Positions 44,741 to 54,180 of a stretch of 64,000 nucleotides of DNA are shown in pieces (within the stretch, counting starts at the first letter, position 1; every line of letters starts with the position of its first letter). Location: positions 618,894 to 682,893 of the forward strand of contig NZ_GL397071.1 in the NCBI RefSeq assembly GCF_000146345.1. Direction: 5' to 3'. Below the pieces are notes generated by a model. That model searched no databases and was not told where the DNA came from. It saw only the letters and a list, made by a program, of their open reading frames with translations. The DNA comes from Peptoniphilus duerdenii ATCC BAA-1640. Lineage in GTDB: Bacteria > Bacillota > Clostridia > Tissierellales > Peptoniphilaceae. Position numbers and translations under genes: made by a program.

Positions 44741-46030
44741 ATGGGATTTATACAAGCATTTAAAGGTTCAATAGGAGGAACTCTCGCAGATCAATGGAAA
44801 GATTTTTACGGACCGATGGAAGGAGCTCCGGCAACTGCGGCAGTGTTCCCAGGAGTACCAATGGGGACAAACAACGATAGAGGAGAAAATTATAAAGGAA
44901 ATGACAATGTAATTACCAACGGAACCAAGGTCATCGTTCCAGAAGGAACTGCCCTTGTAACCATCCAAGACGGAGCAATCACCGGCATAATTACAGAAAT
45001 AGGCGGATATATTTACAGCACAGACGATCCAAATTCAAAATCCATATTTTCAGGGGACGGACTGATGGACTCCTTAGTCAAAACATCCTGGGAAAAATTT
45101 AAGTTTGGAGGCATACCAGCCACTAACCAATTAATTTTCTATGTTAATTTAAAAGAAATACCAAACAATAGATTTGGAACTCAAAGTGAAATCTATTGGG
45201 ACGACGCCTTCTTCGGCACCCAAGTAGGAGCAGTAACCAGAGGAACATACACGGTTCAAATCGTGGACCCAATCTTATTTTTAAAAAATTTCGTTCCAGT
45301 TAAATATCTAAGTTCTGGAGCACCAGCCTTCGATTTAAGCGATATGGATAACGAAGCTTCAGAACAACTATTTAACGAAGTAGTTGGCAGTCTATCAGCA
45401 GCATTTTCAAACTATACCAACGACCCAACCAGGGGCAATAGGATGAGCAAGATCCAAGGAGATCAAATTGGATTTGCAAAATCTCTATCAGCTGCAGTTG
45501 AAGACGGTTACGAATGGAGAACCACCCGCGGTTTAGAAATTGTGAAGACAGCCATCTTAGCCATCGAATATGACGAAGACACCAAGGAAATGATGAAGGA
45601 TGTCAAGAGGGCCGATGCACTTTCAGGCTCCCGTGGCAATTCATTTATGCAACAATCAGTGGCAAGAGGTATTGAGGCCGCAGGAGAAAATGGTGGCGGA
45701 GCAAACATGGCATTTATGGGAATGGGCATGAATGCAGCAGGAAATATGATGGGTGGAGTTCAACAACCAAATGTAGGAAACTCCTACCAACCTAATTTCG
45801 GTGGCGGAATGAACCAAAACCAAGGATATCAAAACCAAGGATACCAAAACCAAGGATACCAAAACCAAGGCTATTATGACCAAGGTCAAAATCAAAATCA
45901 AAACCAAAATCAAAGCCAACCACCAGAAGATCCAACAGAAAAACTAATCAAGATGAAGAAACTTCTCGAAGCAGAAGTCATAACCCAAGAAGAATTTGAC
46001 AAGATGAAGAGAGAATTACTAGGACTATAG
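44741..46030 (+). CDS. SPFH/virion-core-like protein with QNQGY repeats and SHOCT tail (YdjI-like)
   Basis: Residues up to about 300 of this 429-residue protein match the SPFH-type 'virion core' family (YdjI-like), with NNRFGTQSEIYWDD and RGTYTVQIVDPILF. A low-complexity region follows, with the five-residue unit NQGYQ repeated about four times and a Gln/Asn run. A SHOCT helix pair closes it (EKLIKMKKLLEAEVITQEEFDKMKRELLGL). In Bacillus, YdjI belongs to a membrane-stress system with YdjG, YdjH and a PspA-type protein. Here the zinc-ribbon gene comes 8 bp later, but no PspA-like gene is seen. Confidence 0.85.
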   Translation: MGFIQAFKGSIGGTLADQWKDFYGPMEGAPATAAVFPGVPMGTNNDRGENYKGNDNVITNGTKVIVPEGTALVTIQDGAITGIITEIGGYIYSTDDPNSKSIFSGDGLMDSLVKTSWEKFKFGGIPATNQLIFYVNLKEIPNNRFGTQSEIYWDDAFFGTQVGAVTRGTYTVQIVDPILFLKNFVPVKYLSSGAPAFDLSDMDNEASEQLFNEVVGSLSAAFSNYTNDPTRGNRMSKIQGDQIGFAKSLSAAVEDGYEWRTTRGLEIVKTAILAIEYDEDTKEMMKDVKRADALSGSRGNSFMQQSVARGIEAAGENGGGANMAFMGMGMNAAGNMMGGVQQPNVGNSYQPNFGGGMNQNQGYQNQGYQNQGYQNQGYYDQGQNQNQNQNQSQPPEDPTEKLIKMKKLLEAEVITQEEFDKMKRELLGL

Positions 46031-46038
46031 GTGATCTT

Positions 46039-47568
46039 ATGAAGGACGATGTAAAGATAATAGATATGTCAAGCGGCTTAAAAGATGGTCAGATCAAATG
46101 TCCTAAGTGTGGCGCAACAGACATATCGACCAACACCAAGACCGGTAAGCTCAGATGTAATTTCTGTAGAACTGAATTCGAGCCAGAACTAGCACCAGAA
46201 GATCAAGACATAAGTACATTAGAAGGAACCACCATGGGAAGTGGAGCAGCAGACATAGACGAAGCGGCGGAAAGTATGGTGACAGTTAAATGTGAAAGCT
46301 GTGGCGCAGAAGTAGTAATTGACACTAACACCACCACCCAGGCAAGATGTCACTGGTGCCGCAACACACTATCTATTAACAATATCATACCGAATGGAGC
46401 AGTGCCGGATGTCATACTTCCATTTAGCGTTACAAAGAGCGACGCAAGGGAAGAGATAGAAAAATTCGTCAAAGAGAGAAAATTCTTCGCCCATCCTAAA
46501 TTTACAAGAGAGTTTACCACAGAGAATATCTGTGGAGTCTACCTTCCATACATGCTTGTGGATGTGAACGCCCACATGCACCTATGGGGCGAAGGTCAAA
46601 TAGAAACAGATAGTTACGAAGTCGGCATAGGGGACGACAAACATACAGAGTACGACGCAGATAGCTACGAAATCGAAAGGGACTTCGATATATTTATAGA
46701 TGATCTATCCATAGAATCATCCAGCGACAAACTGGATTACACAGCCAAGGACAAAACTACCAACATCATAAACGCCATCATGCCCTTTGACACAGAAAAC
46801 TCAGTGAAGTTCAACGCCAACTACATGAAGGGCTACACCTCAGAGAAGAGAGATAGCAATATCGATTTTCTAAGAGAAGCAGTCTTTGCACAAAGCTCCG
46901 ACGTAGCAAGACTTGCTGCAAAGGACACTGTGGAAGAATATGACAGAGGCGTAAGATGGGAGGACGAAGACTACAAAGTCAAAGGAGACTCCTGGAAGGC
47001 AGCCTACCTACCAGTGTGGCTCTACAGCTACATGGAAAAGAAAAACGGAAAAAATCTCCTTCATTACGTGGCAGTAAACGCAAGGACCAAGGAAACCATG
47101 GGCAGCGTACCAATAAACTTCACGAAACTATTTTTCGTATCAGTATTAGTAGAAATCTTCGGAGGACTTGTAGCATTTGTCTTGAATCTAGTGGCTGAAA
47201 TGAGCATGTTTGACGATACAAAATTCCAAGACTCAAGACAGTTCTTCTGGTTGCTATTAGTATCAGGATTCGTCTTCTTCTACACAAACTACGCAAGGTA
47301 TAGAAACTCAGACGAAAGACACTACTACGAAGTAGAAACCAAGCACGAAATAAGTAACCTAGTTTGCGAAGATAAATTTGTAAGAAATCTAAAAGGACTT
47401 GAAGAATCTTATATCAAAGGCGAAAACTCAAGTGAATTAAAGGGCAACATGCTCGATCTAACCAAGGACAAATACCTTAAAAAAGCAATAGAAAAGGGAA
47501 TCTTATACGAAGTCGAAGAAAATAAAAAGAAACTAAACGAGACTTTTGACAAGAAGAATGTAAAGTAA
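46039..47568 (+). CDS. Zinc-ribbon membrane protein (TFIIB-type, YdjG-like)
   Basis: A 509-residue protein with two zinc ribbons at the N-terminus (CPKCGATDI ... CNFCRTEF and CESCGAEVV ... CHWCRNTL), a soluble middle, and two membrane helices near 375-430 (LFFVSVLVEIFGGLVAFVLNLV and FFWLLLVSGFVFFY), then a cytoplasmic helical tail. This layout matches YdjG-type proteins that anchor an SPFH partner to the membrane. It is 8 bp after the SPFH gene and surely in the same operon. Function is inferred from the Bacillus counterpart. Confidence 0.85.
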   Translation: MKDDVKIIDMSSGLKDGQIKCPKCGATDISTNTKTGKLRCNFCRTEFEPELAPEDQDISTLEGTTMGSGAADIDEAAESMVTVKCESCGAEVVIDTNTTTQARCHWCRNTLSINNIIPNGAVPDVILPFSVTKSDAREEIEKFVKERKFFAHPKFTREFTTENICGVYLPYMLVDVNAHMHLWGEGQIETDSYEVGIGDDKHTEYDADSYEIERDFDIFIDDLSIESSSDKLDYTAKDKTTNIINAIMPFDTENSVKFNANYMKGYTSEKRDSNIDFLREAVFAQSSDVARLAAKDTVEEYDRGVRWEDEDYKVKGDSWKAAYLPVWLYSYMEKKNGKNLLHYVAVNARTKETMGSVPINFTKLFFVSVLVEIFGGLVAFVLNLVAEMSMFDDTKFQDSRQFFWLLLVSGFVFFYTNYARYRNSDERHYYEVETKHEISNLVCEDKFVRNLKGLEESYIKGENSSELKGNMLDLTKDKYLKKAIEKGILYEVEENKKKLNETFDKKNVK

Positions 47569-47596
47569 ACTGATTAGGAAATGAAAGGAGATAATT

Positions 47597-47740
47597 GTGG
47601 GACTATTCGGTAAAAAAGAAAAAATAGAAATAATCGATCACTTCCATAATTTATACTCCTGGAAAAACTGGAAAGGACAAAGGCACTCCGAATTTGGGGT
47701 GCTTTTGTATTTATTTTTCAAATATCATACTTTCGGGTGA
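47597..47740 (+). pseudogene. Truncated MGLF(S/G)KK-type reading frame
   Basis: A GTG at 47597 after AAAGGAG opens a 47-codon frame starting VGLFGKKEK. The opening resembles MGLFSKK of the DUF4428 protein at 53340. The frame runs through a terminator hairpin and into the leader of the next gene, so it is probably a 5' stub of a lost gene. Expression cannot be excluded. Confidence 0.4.
47683..47706 (+). terminator. Terminator after the YdjI/YdjG-like operon
   Basis: GCACTCC pairs with GGGGTGC (one G-U) around a short AT-rich loop, followed by TTTT. Confidence 0.65.
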
Positions 47741-47818
47741 TGTGGAAAAGAAAATAATTTTGTAAGATAAAGGTAGAAAGCTAAGAATCCATTTCCATAC
47801 AAGATAAGGAGGGGAATT
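47726..47818 (+). promoter_or_regulatory. Shared leader, copy 2, before the LRR/InlB surface protein gene
   Basis: It repeats the sequence of 43901-43991, starting CATACTTTCGGGTGATGTG, with a few substitutions and small length differences before the ribosome site AAGGAGGGG. This suggests common control of two stalk-protein genes. Confidence 0.7.
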
Positions 47819-50800
47819 ATGAAAAAGAAACGAGAAAGACGCATCGCAATGCTACTAGCAATTATGATGCTCGTAATGAACTTAATTGTAAGCCCAGTTT
47901 GGGCAGCGCCTGGAGATGTTGCGATTAACGAGGCCAACTTCCCGGATGAAAACTTTAGGAATTATGTAAAGACAGAGTTTGATGAGGACAGTAATGGCAC
48001 TTTGTCACAAGAGGAATTGAATGCAGTGACGAGGATCGATGTAAAGAATAAAGAAATCACAGATCTTAAAGGTGTTGAATACTTTACTAAGCTTATGGGG
48101 CTTTATTGTTCAGAAAACGACTTGACTGCTTTAGACCTAAGTAAAAACACAGAACTATTAAACATTTACTGTTCAGAAAACCAATTGACTAATTTAAACT
48201 TGACGAAAAACACAAAATTAAAAACTCTTTACTGTGACCAAAACCAATTGACTACTTTAGACTTAAGTGATAACTTAGAAGACCTTCTCTGTGGCTACAA
48301 CCAATTGACTGCTTTAGACTTGACGAATAAAATCAACTTAAAAATTCTTAGTTGTAGAAGTAACAACTTGACTACTTTAGACTTGAGTAAGAACACAAAC
48401 TTAAAAGATCTTAATTATAGAAATAACAAATTGACTACTTTAGACTTAAGTAATAATACAAAATTAACAGGAATTGATTGTGAAGATAACGACTTGACTA
48501 CTTTAGACTTGAGTAAGAACACAAACTTAAAAACTCTTTACTGTGCAGAAAACAAATTGACTACTTTAGACTTGACGAATAACACAAACTTAGAAAATCT
48601 TTATTGCAATAAAAATAAATTGACAGAACTAGATGTCAAAAGCAATACAGAACTGACTGAGCTTGATTGCAGTGAAAACGACCAATTGACTAATTTAGAC
48701 TTAAGTAAGAACATAAAATTAAAAACTCTTAATTGCAATAATAACAAGAACTTGGCAGAACTAGATGTCAAAAGCAATACAGAACTGACTGAGCTTGATT
48801 GCAGTAAAAACGACCAATTGAATACTTTAGACCTACGTAAAAACACAGCATTAACATACATTAACTGTAACCAAAACCAAATGGAGACTTTAAACCTAAG
48901 TGAGAACACAAACTTAGAAACTCTTTACTGTCAACAAAACAAATTAACTGCTTTAAACTTGATTAATAACACAAAATTAGGAAGCCTTTATTGTTCCTAT
49001 AACGACTTGACTACTTTAGACTTAAGTAAGAACAAAAAATTAGGAACTCTTTACTGTAACCATAACCAATTGACTAATTTAGACTTAAGTGAGAACAAAA
49101 AATTAACACAGATTAATTGTGGAGATAACCAATTGACTAATTTAGACTTAAGTACTAATTCAAAAGTTAGGAGATTTGAAGGATATGGTCAAAAACGCGA
49201 TATAGAAGTGGATAAAAGCACTTTATTATTTAATCTTAAGTCACTACATGGTGATTTTGACTCAAGTAGAGCAAAGAGTTGGGTAGGGGGAGATGTAACA
49301 GACGATACTTTGAAATTAAAAAACAATACGATAACAGCTGTGACTTATGAATACAATGTAAAGCCTAGCTTATCTGCACTATATGTAACATTAAATGTTA
49401 AATATAAAGAAACAGTAACAATCACATTTGATGCAAATGGACACGGAACAGCACCAGAACCAATAACTGTAAACAAAGGAACAGTAGCAACAGCACCAAC
49501 TGATCCAACAGATACTGAAAACAATTTCGGTGGCTGGTATACAGAAGCTACATGCACAACTAAATTTGATTTCACTCAAGCAGTAAATGCTGATATAACA
49601 CTTTATGCAAAGTGGAATCCAAAGACAACACCAACACCAGAAACAGTAACAATCACATTTAATGCAAATGGACACGGCACAGCACCAGCAGTACAAACAG
49701 TAACAAGCGGACAAAAAGCAACAGCACCAGCAGAACTAACAGCAGCAGGATATATATTTGGCGGTTGGTATAAAGAAGCAGCTTGTACAACTGAATACGA
49801 TTTTAATACACCAGTAAATGCAAATATAACATTATATGCAAAATGGACAGCAGAAACACCAAGCTCATTCACAGTAACATTTGATGCAAACGGACACGGC
49901 ACAGCACCAGCAGTACAAACAGTAACAAGCGGACAAAAAGCAACAGCACCAGCAGAACTAACAGCAGCAGGATATATATTTGGTGGTTGGTATAAAGAAG
50001 CAGCTTGTACAACTGAATACGATTTTAATACACCAGTAAATGCAAATATAACATTATATGCAAAATGGACAGCACAAACACCACCGACACCAGGAGAAAA
50101 AGTCATAATTACATTCGACAAAAACGGTGGAAATGGAACCATGGCAGATGTAACTAAAAATAAAGGCGATTCATACAAATTACCAGCCTGCACGTTTACA
50201 CCACCAGCAGGCAAAGAATTTAAAGCTTGGCAAGTAGATGGAACAGAAAAGAATGTTGGCGATAACATAGAAGTAAATGGAGATATAAATATCAAAGCAG
50301 TATGGAAAGATATAGGAAGCGTTCCTCCGACTCCACCTGTTCCACCTACTCCATATACACCTTATCCATGGATAGTATATCCAGGATGGTACTACAACTT
50401 CGAAGCACCTAAACCAAAAGAAGAAAAACCGGTAACCAAAATGGAAATGGACTGGAAAATAGAATTCGCAATTGGAACAAGTACAATCGATAGAGAAATA
50501 AACGGAGTAGATTCTAAGATCAAGATGGACGTGGCACCATATATAAGAGACGGCAGAACCATGTTACCATTAAGATCTTTGGCAGAAGCCTTAGGCTTTG
50601 AAGTAGAATGGAATAGAAGCACTAGAACAGTCGTACTAAAGGACAATAACACAAGAGTAGAAATCCCAGTAGGTACAAATAAGATAATTGTAAATGGCAA
50701 TGTCTACACAAGCGATGTTAAACCAGAAATCAAAAATAACAGAACCATGCTCCCAATAGCAAACTTAGCAAGAGCACTAGGACTTAGTGACGGCAAGGAC

Positions 50801-50860
50801 ATCATCTGGAATAGCAAATCTAAGATGGTAACCATCTATAGATCCATCGTAGTAAAATAA
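47819..50860 (+). CDS. Large surface protein: LRRs, InlB B-repeats and C-terminal stalk domain
   Basis: A 1013-residue protein. The signal peptide is MKKKRERRIAMLLAIMMLVM ending VWAAP. An EF-hand-like segment (FDEDSNGTLSQEEL) follows. Residues of about 76-458 are internalin-like leucine-rich repeats of 21-23 residues with LDLSKNT and LxxLYCxxN units. Three Listeria-Bacteroides (InlB B/Flg_new) repeats then start near 533, 608 and 683 (TFDANGHGTAP ... GGWY ... ITLYAKW), with a fourth, divergent one near 762. The last 135 residues are a stalk domain with RDGRTMLPLRSLAEALGFEVEW. The second and third B-repeats are almost identical in DNA, so their number can change by recombination. It is a likely adhesin or host-facing protein. 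Confidence 0.9.
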   Translation: MKKKRERRIAMLLAIMMLVMNLIVSPVWAAPGDVAINEANFPDENFRNYVKTEFDEDSNGTLSQEELNAVTRIDVKNKEITDLKGVEYFTKLMGLYCSENDLTALDLSKNTELLNIYCSENQLTNLNLTKNTKLKTLYCDQNQLTTLDLSDNLEDLLCGYNQLTALDLTNKINLKILSCRSNNLTTLDLSKNTNLKDLNYRNNKLTTLDLSNNTKLTGIDCEDNDLTTLDLSKNTNLKTLYCAENKLTTLDLTNNTNLENLYCNKNKLTELDVKSNTELTELDCSENDQLTNLDLSKNIKLKTLNCNNNKNLAELDVKSNTELTELDCSKNDQLNTLDLRKNTALTYINCNQNQMETLNLSENTNLETLYCQQNKLTALNLINNTKLGSLYCSYNDLTTLDLSKNKKLGTLYCNHNQLTNLDLSENKKLTQINCGDNQLTNLDLSTNSKVRRFEGYGQKRDIEVDKSTLLFNLKSLHGDFDSSRAKSWVGGDVTDDTLKLKNNTITAVTYEYNVKPSLSALYVTLNVKYKETVTITFDANGHGTAPEPITVNKGTVATAPTDPTDTENNFGGWYTEATCTTKFDFTQAVNADITLYAKWNPKTTPTPETVTITFNANGHGTAPAVQTVTSGQKATAPAELTAAGYIFGGWYKEAACTTEYDFNTPVNANITLYAKWTAETPSSFTVTFDANGHGTAPAVQTVTSGQKATAPAELTAAGYIFGGWYKEAACTTEYDFNTPVNANITLYAKWTAQTPPTPGEKVIITFDKNGGNGTMADVTKNKGDSYKLPACTFTPPAGKEFKAWQVDGTEKNVGDNIEVNGDINIKAVWKDIGSVPPTPPVPPTPYTPYPWIVYPGWYYNFEAPKPKEEKPVTKMEMDWKIEFAIGTSTIDREINGVDSKIKMDVAPYIRDGRTMLPLRSLAEALGFEVEWNRSTRTVVLKDNNTRVEIPVGTNKIIVNGNVYTSDVKPEIKNNRTMLPIANLARALGLSDGKDIIWNSKSKMVTIYRSIVVK

Positions 50861-50889
50861 AAGATTCACTCTTTAAGACTAGATAAGAA

Positions 50890-50927
50890 AAGTAAAAACG
50901 GTTTAGTCATCTAGACCGTTTTTACTT
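50890..50927 (+). terminator. Terminator after the LRR/InlB gene
   Basis: Sixteen-base arms (AGTAAAAACGGTTTAG and CTAGACCGTTTTTACT) close a TCAT loop. One G-U pair is present; flanking A and T runs allow action on both strands. Confidence 0.85.
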
Positions 50928-51005
50928 ACATAAGCTTGGACAAAGTTTAAGTGTAGATTTTAATTCTGCACTATAATAGAGCCAAGTGAAAATGTGAGGG
51001 ATATT

Positions 51006-52484
51006 ATGAAAAGAAATTTTAAATTTTTAATTATTTTTATGGTGGCGATGGTGCTTCTTGCTGGTTGCAAAAATGGTAACAGTTCGCCAAAGGTAGAAAA
51101 TAAAAATACAAATACAAATACAAATACAAATGCAAATTCTGCTGTGGAAAATTCTAAGGAGACTTCTAAAGTTAAGGAGAATTTAAAGTCTGTTGACGGA
51201 GCGGTGATCGGTTCAATGTCTTCCTACGTTGAGGACAGAGAAGTTTGGAAGGACTTCTTAGATGAAAAATACATAGATTCTGCAAAGAGGGATGATTTTG
51301 GCATCCACGTGCCTAGGATTCTTTTGGATTCTAAGGACGCCAAAGCGGCAAACGATGAGATTGATGGCTTGGTAAAATATATAAAGGATCTATATACTAC
51401 CAATAAAAAGGATATAGTAGATAACGATAGTGGAATTTACTCCTATTTTTCCGTTTATCAAGATGAGCATTTGCTAAGCGTCATGGTTGAAGTTTCAAAT
51501 ATTTGGGAGGACGAGGTTCCAATTTACAAAGTGTTTAACTTCTCTCTTCCTGATGGTAAGTTTATAAATGACGAAGAGCTTATGAAGAGCATGGGCATAG
51601 AGAAGGAAGAGATCCTCGGGATGATTGAAAATAGTGTGAGTGAGCAACAATCCATGGATACGAAACTCTACTATAGAGATGTAACTGATTCTTCATTCGT
51701 CTATAATCCTTCCAACTACACTGGAAAGATTCTAAACGATCTATGGGATAATTACGATTACAAAAATTGTCAAATCTTTATAGACGAAGTGGGCACACCT
51801 ACACTTGCCTTTACTCAATATTCAAAAGTGTACATTGGACAGATGCCGGCGCTTCTAAAACTAAAGATAGATAGATTAGGTAAAAGTGAGATTTCAGATG
51901 AATATTTAAGAATGGCAAGAAGACTCGGCGTAGATCCAAAGGACGAAAAGTACAAGGCCTTTGTAATCAATCTCGGCTCTTGTTACGATGAGAAGACCTT
52001 GAAAGCTCCTCTTGAAAAGCTATTTCCTTGGACAAGTATTTTTACTGATTATGAAGATCCAAACATGCTTATTTCGATGAAAGATGGCGAAGTCGGCGAC
52101 AGACCATACTTAAATGGAGAGGAATGTTACCTAGTAATTCCTAAGTACAAAAACGCTTCAGTTTCTCTAAAGGAACTGGAACTTTCTGAGGATGGAAAAT
52201 TAAAAGAGGTTGAAAATCTATACCTAGACGACATTTCTAGTAGTGGCACCACATTTGTCATGCAAAACATAAGTGACATCGCTCCAAATGGCAAGATCAC
52301 CATCAGGTACAGAGATGACGCATTTGAGTTCACCCCTTCAATCAGTCTTAAGGACGGCAGTTTGATTCTACCAGATGAAATAAAAGATGGAGAAGAGATT
52401 CTCGATTGGAATAGTTTAGTCAACAAGGAAACCTGTTCATATATGATGTTTAATAGAATCCTGTCCATAATGGGCAAGGGTTGA
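51006..52484 (+). CDS. Lipoprotein, family not recognised
   Basis: A 492-residue protein with a clear lipoprotein signal: basic KRNFKF, hydrophobic run, and lipobox LLAGC. An Asn/Thr-rich linker (repeated AAATACAAATAC in DNA) follows. The rest is a two-part extracellular domain; the middle part (DEIDGLVKYIKDL ... YSYFSVYQDEHLLSVMVEV ... PIYKVFNFSLPDG) is weakly like DUF3298/RsiV-type folds. GAGGGAT precedes the ATG at 51006. The last 246 bp are repeated, with changes, at 54662-54907. Confidence 0.8.
   Translation: MKRNFKFLIIFMVAMVLLAGCKNGNSSPKVENKNTNTNTNTNANSAVENSKETSKVKENLKSVDGAVIGSMSSYVEDREVWKDFLDEKYIDSAKRDDFGIHVPRILLDSKDAKAANDEIDGLVKYIKDLYTTNKKDIVDNDSGIYSYFSVYQDEHLLSVMVEVSNIWEDEVPIYKVFNFSLPDGKFINDEELMKSMGIEKEEILGMIENSVSEQQSMDTKLYYRDVTDSSFVYNPSNYTGKILNDLWDNYDYKNCQIFIDEVGTPTLAFTQYSKVYIGQMPALLKLKIDRLGKSEISDEYLRMARRLGVDPKDEKYKAFVINLGSCYDEKTLKAPLEKLFPWTSIFTDYEDPNMLISMKDGEVGDRPYLNGEECYLVIPKYKNASVSLKELELSEDGKLKEVENLYLDDISSSGTTFVMQNISDIAPNGKITIRYRDDAFEFTPSISLKDGSLILPDEIKDGEEILDWNSLVNKETCSYMMFNRILSIMGKG
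52239..52484 (+). repeat. 246-bp direct repeat, left copy (3' end of lipoprotein gene)
   Basis: This stretch encodes SSGTTFVMQNISDIAPNGKI to the stop. A copy of exactly equal length with scattered substitutions lies at 54662-54907. The two bracket about 2.2 kb with the small lipoprotein and DUF4428 genes. Confidence 0.85.
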
Positions 52485-52520
52485 TTAATAATCGAATAAA
52501 CGATATGAAATGGGCAATTT

Positions 52521-52619
52521 ATGAAGAAAGGAAAATTAAGTAAAAAGAAGAAGATAATCTTATTAATTCTTCTAATATTAATATCAAATCCATTCGACTC
52601 GAGAGGGGGTGCAACATAG
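52521..52619 (+). CDS. Possible 32-residue membrane peptide
   Basis: The frame reads a lysine-rich start (MKKGKLSKKKK), a hydrophobic run (IILLILLILIS) and NPFDSRGGAT. There is no clear Shine-Dalgarno. The CCATTCGACTCGAG piece that encodes PFDSR also occurs at 54970 and, in part, in the 35.5-36.4 kb repeat island, so it may be repeat sequence read by chance. Low confidence. Confidence 0.25.
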   Translation: MKKGKLSKKKKIILLILLILISNPFDSRGGAT

Positions 52620-52678
52620 TCAAAACATAGACCCTGCGGAAAAGTTAATACAGATATAAAAATTTAAGGAGGTAAACG

Positions 52679-53257
52679 ATGAAAATGAAAAAGAAGATAT
52701 TATTGACCATTGCTATGTGCTTGATATTATCCGTGGGTATGACAGCCTGCGGAAGCAAGGAAAAGAGCACTGCTGTTCAATCTACGAACAAGGTAATCAG
52801 CGTAACACCTACAGATGGCTATGTGGCAAAGCCACAGGAAGGTTATGAGCAGATCATGATTTTCCCAAAGGACAAGCAGGATGATAACAACACCGAGTAT
52901 ATACAAATTGACGCAGTTGCTCCGGACGGAGAGCTCAATTCTTTGTTGTGTTTTACTCTCAAGGGATATAAGGAAGGAACGGCGGATTACACCATGGACA
53001 AACTTAATGCCGATCTTGACGCAAAGGCAAGTGAGGAAAAGGCATCAGGTGTTGTAGGCACATTTGACAACAAGACGAACGTGAAACTTGGAGAGGTGGA
53101 TTATGTCAAATTTGATTTGACAAGAAATGGAGCTGAAGCAAACGAATATTACGGCGTTGTGGACGGGACTCCCGTATACATTACTGTCGTTGGGCTCATC
53201 GACAAAGATGGCGTAAGCGACATGCTGAACTCTATAGAGTACAAAATCGCGAAATAG
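52679..53257 (+). CDS. Small lipoprotein, function unknown
   Basis: A 192-residue protein with lipoprotein signal MKMKKKILLTIAMCLILSVG followed by MTACG (Cys is the lipidated residue). The mature part is a compact alpha/beta domain (GYEQIMIFPKDKQ, YTMDKLNADLDAKASEEK, GVVDGTPVYITVVGL). The family is not recognised. AAGGAGGT precedes the ATG. GC content and codon choice are higher than in neighbouring genes, hinting at transfer. Confidence 0.8.
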   Translation: MKMKKKILLTIAMCLILSVGMTACGSKEKSTAVQSTNKVISVTPTDGYVAKPQEGYEQIMIFPKDKQDDNNTEYIQIDAVAPDGELNSLLCFTLKGYKEGTADYTMDKLNADLDAKASEEKASGVVGTFDNKTNVKLGEVDYVKFDLTRNGAEANEYYGVVDGTPVYITVVGLIDKDGVSDMLNSIEYKIAK

Positions 53258-53339
53258 ACAGTAGGCAATTATCTTAGTCGCCTTTATTTTGTCTAAGATG
53301 GATCGTCAAAAATAGAAATGTTTTAAGGAGGTACCAATT

Positions 53340-54146
53340 ATGGGACTTTTCAGTAAAAAAATATGTGCAATATGCGGTGAAAAGGCAGGGCTTCTCTCGA
53401 GGCTAAAGCTCGAGAACGATGACTTCGTCTGCGGTAACTGCCAAAAGAAGCTTTCCCCATTCTTTGATCACAAAGACAAGGTTCATACTGAAAAAGAGAT
53501 ACGCGACCACATCGCATGGCGCGAATCGACGAGGAAAGAAGTCGTTACATTCCAAGCGGACGATAGCGTTCAACTAGACGGAAAGGACCTGCTTTTAATC
53601 AATCACGACGAAGGAAAATTCGTTTTAATCGAAAGCGGAACGAAGAAAGAAGATGCAGATGTCTTTTCACTTGATGAGGTAGTAGACGCTATGCTAACCG
53701 TTGAGGAGAACAAGAAGGAAATTAAAAAGGAGATAAATGGAGAGAAAAAGCCATACCATCCGCCACATTACTCCTACAAATATCATTTCCTACTCTCTGT
53801 GAGACTTAATAATCCATATATAAAGGAGATTGAATTCAGACTGCATCAGCTTGCAATAGATGGCGGGGATGATGCGGACGGCTATCAGGCACCGTCAATT
53901 TTAGAAAAGGCAACCGGATTTTACGTTTGGAGGGAGAAACAACTGGATGGCAATGACTTTCTCCATCGTTCCAATTTCGCCCTATCAAGTTCACCGGGCG
54001 GATATGGTCCAAAGGGCTCGACTACAATGACTGATTTTAACATAGAGCAATTCGACAAAATGGTCAATGCTGGAAGCAAAGTAGTGGAGCTGCTCACCGG
54101 TCAGCAAAAGGAACCAGCCTTCAAATCCACGAAGGATTGGCTATAA
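53340..54146 (+). CDS. DUF4428-containing protein
   Basis: The N-terminus of this 268-residue protein is a small zinc-binding unit typical of DUF4428: CAICGEKAGLLSRLKLENDDFVCGNCQKKL, with four cysteines. The remainder is alpha/beta and includes HPPHYSYKYHFLLSVRLNNPYI. It has no signal peptide, so it acts in the cytoplasm; family function is unknown. AAGGAGGTACC precedes the ATG, and the gene is alone before a terminator. Confidence 0.82.
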   Translation: MGLFSKKICAICGEKAGLLSRLKLENDDFVCGNCQKKLSPFFDHKDKVHTEKEIRDHIAWRESTRKEVVTFQADDSVQLDGKDLLLINHDEGKFVLIESGTKKEDADVFSLDEVVDAMLTVEENKKEIKKEINGEKKPYHPPHYSYKYHFLLSVRLNNPYIKEIEFRLHQLAIDGGDDADGYQAPSILEKATGFYVWREKQLDGNDFLHRSNFALSSSPGGYGPKGSTTMTDFNIEQFDKMVNAGSKVVELLTGQQKEPAFKSTKDWL

Positions 54147-54180
54147 ATCCGAACTCTTTGAGTTTTGAGATTGAAACGAA

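Noticed and set aside
49603-50295. 230-residue minus-strand open frame over the InlB repeats
   Set aside because: It is the reverse shadow of a repetitive, Ala/Thr-rich coding region. It has no ribosome site, and its own internal repeats mirror those of the plus-strand gene.
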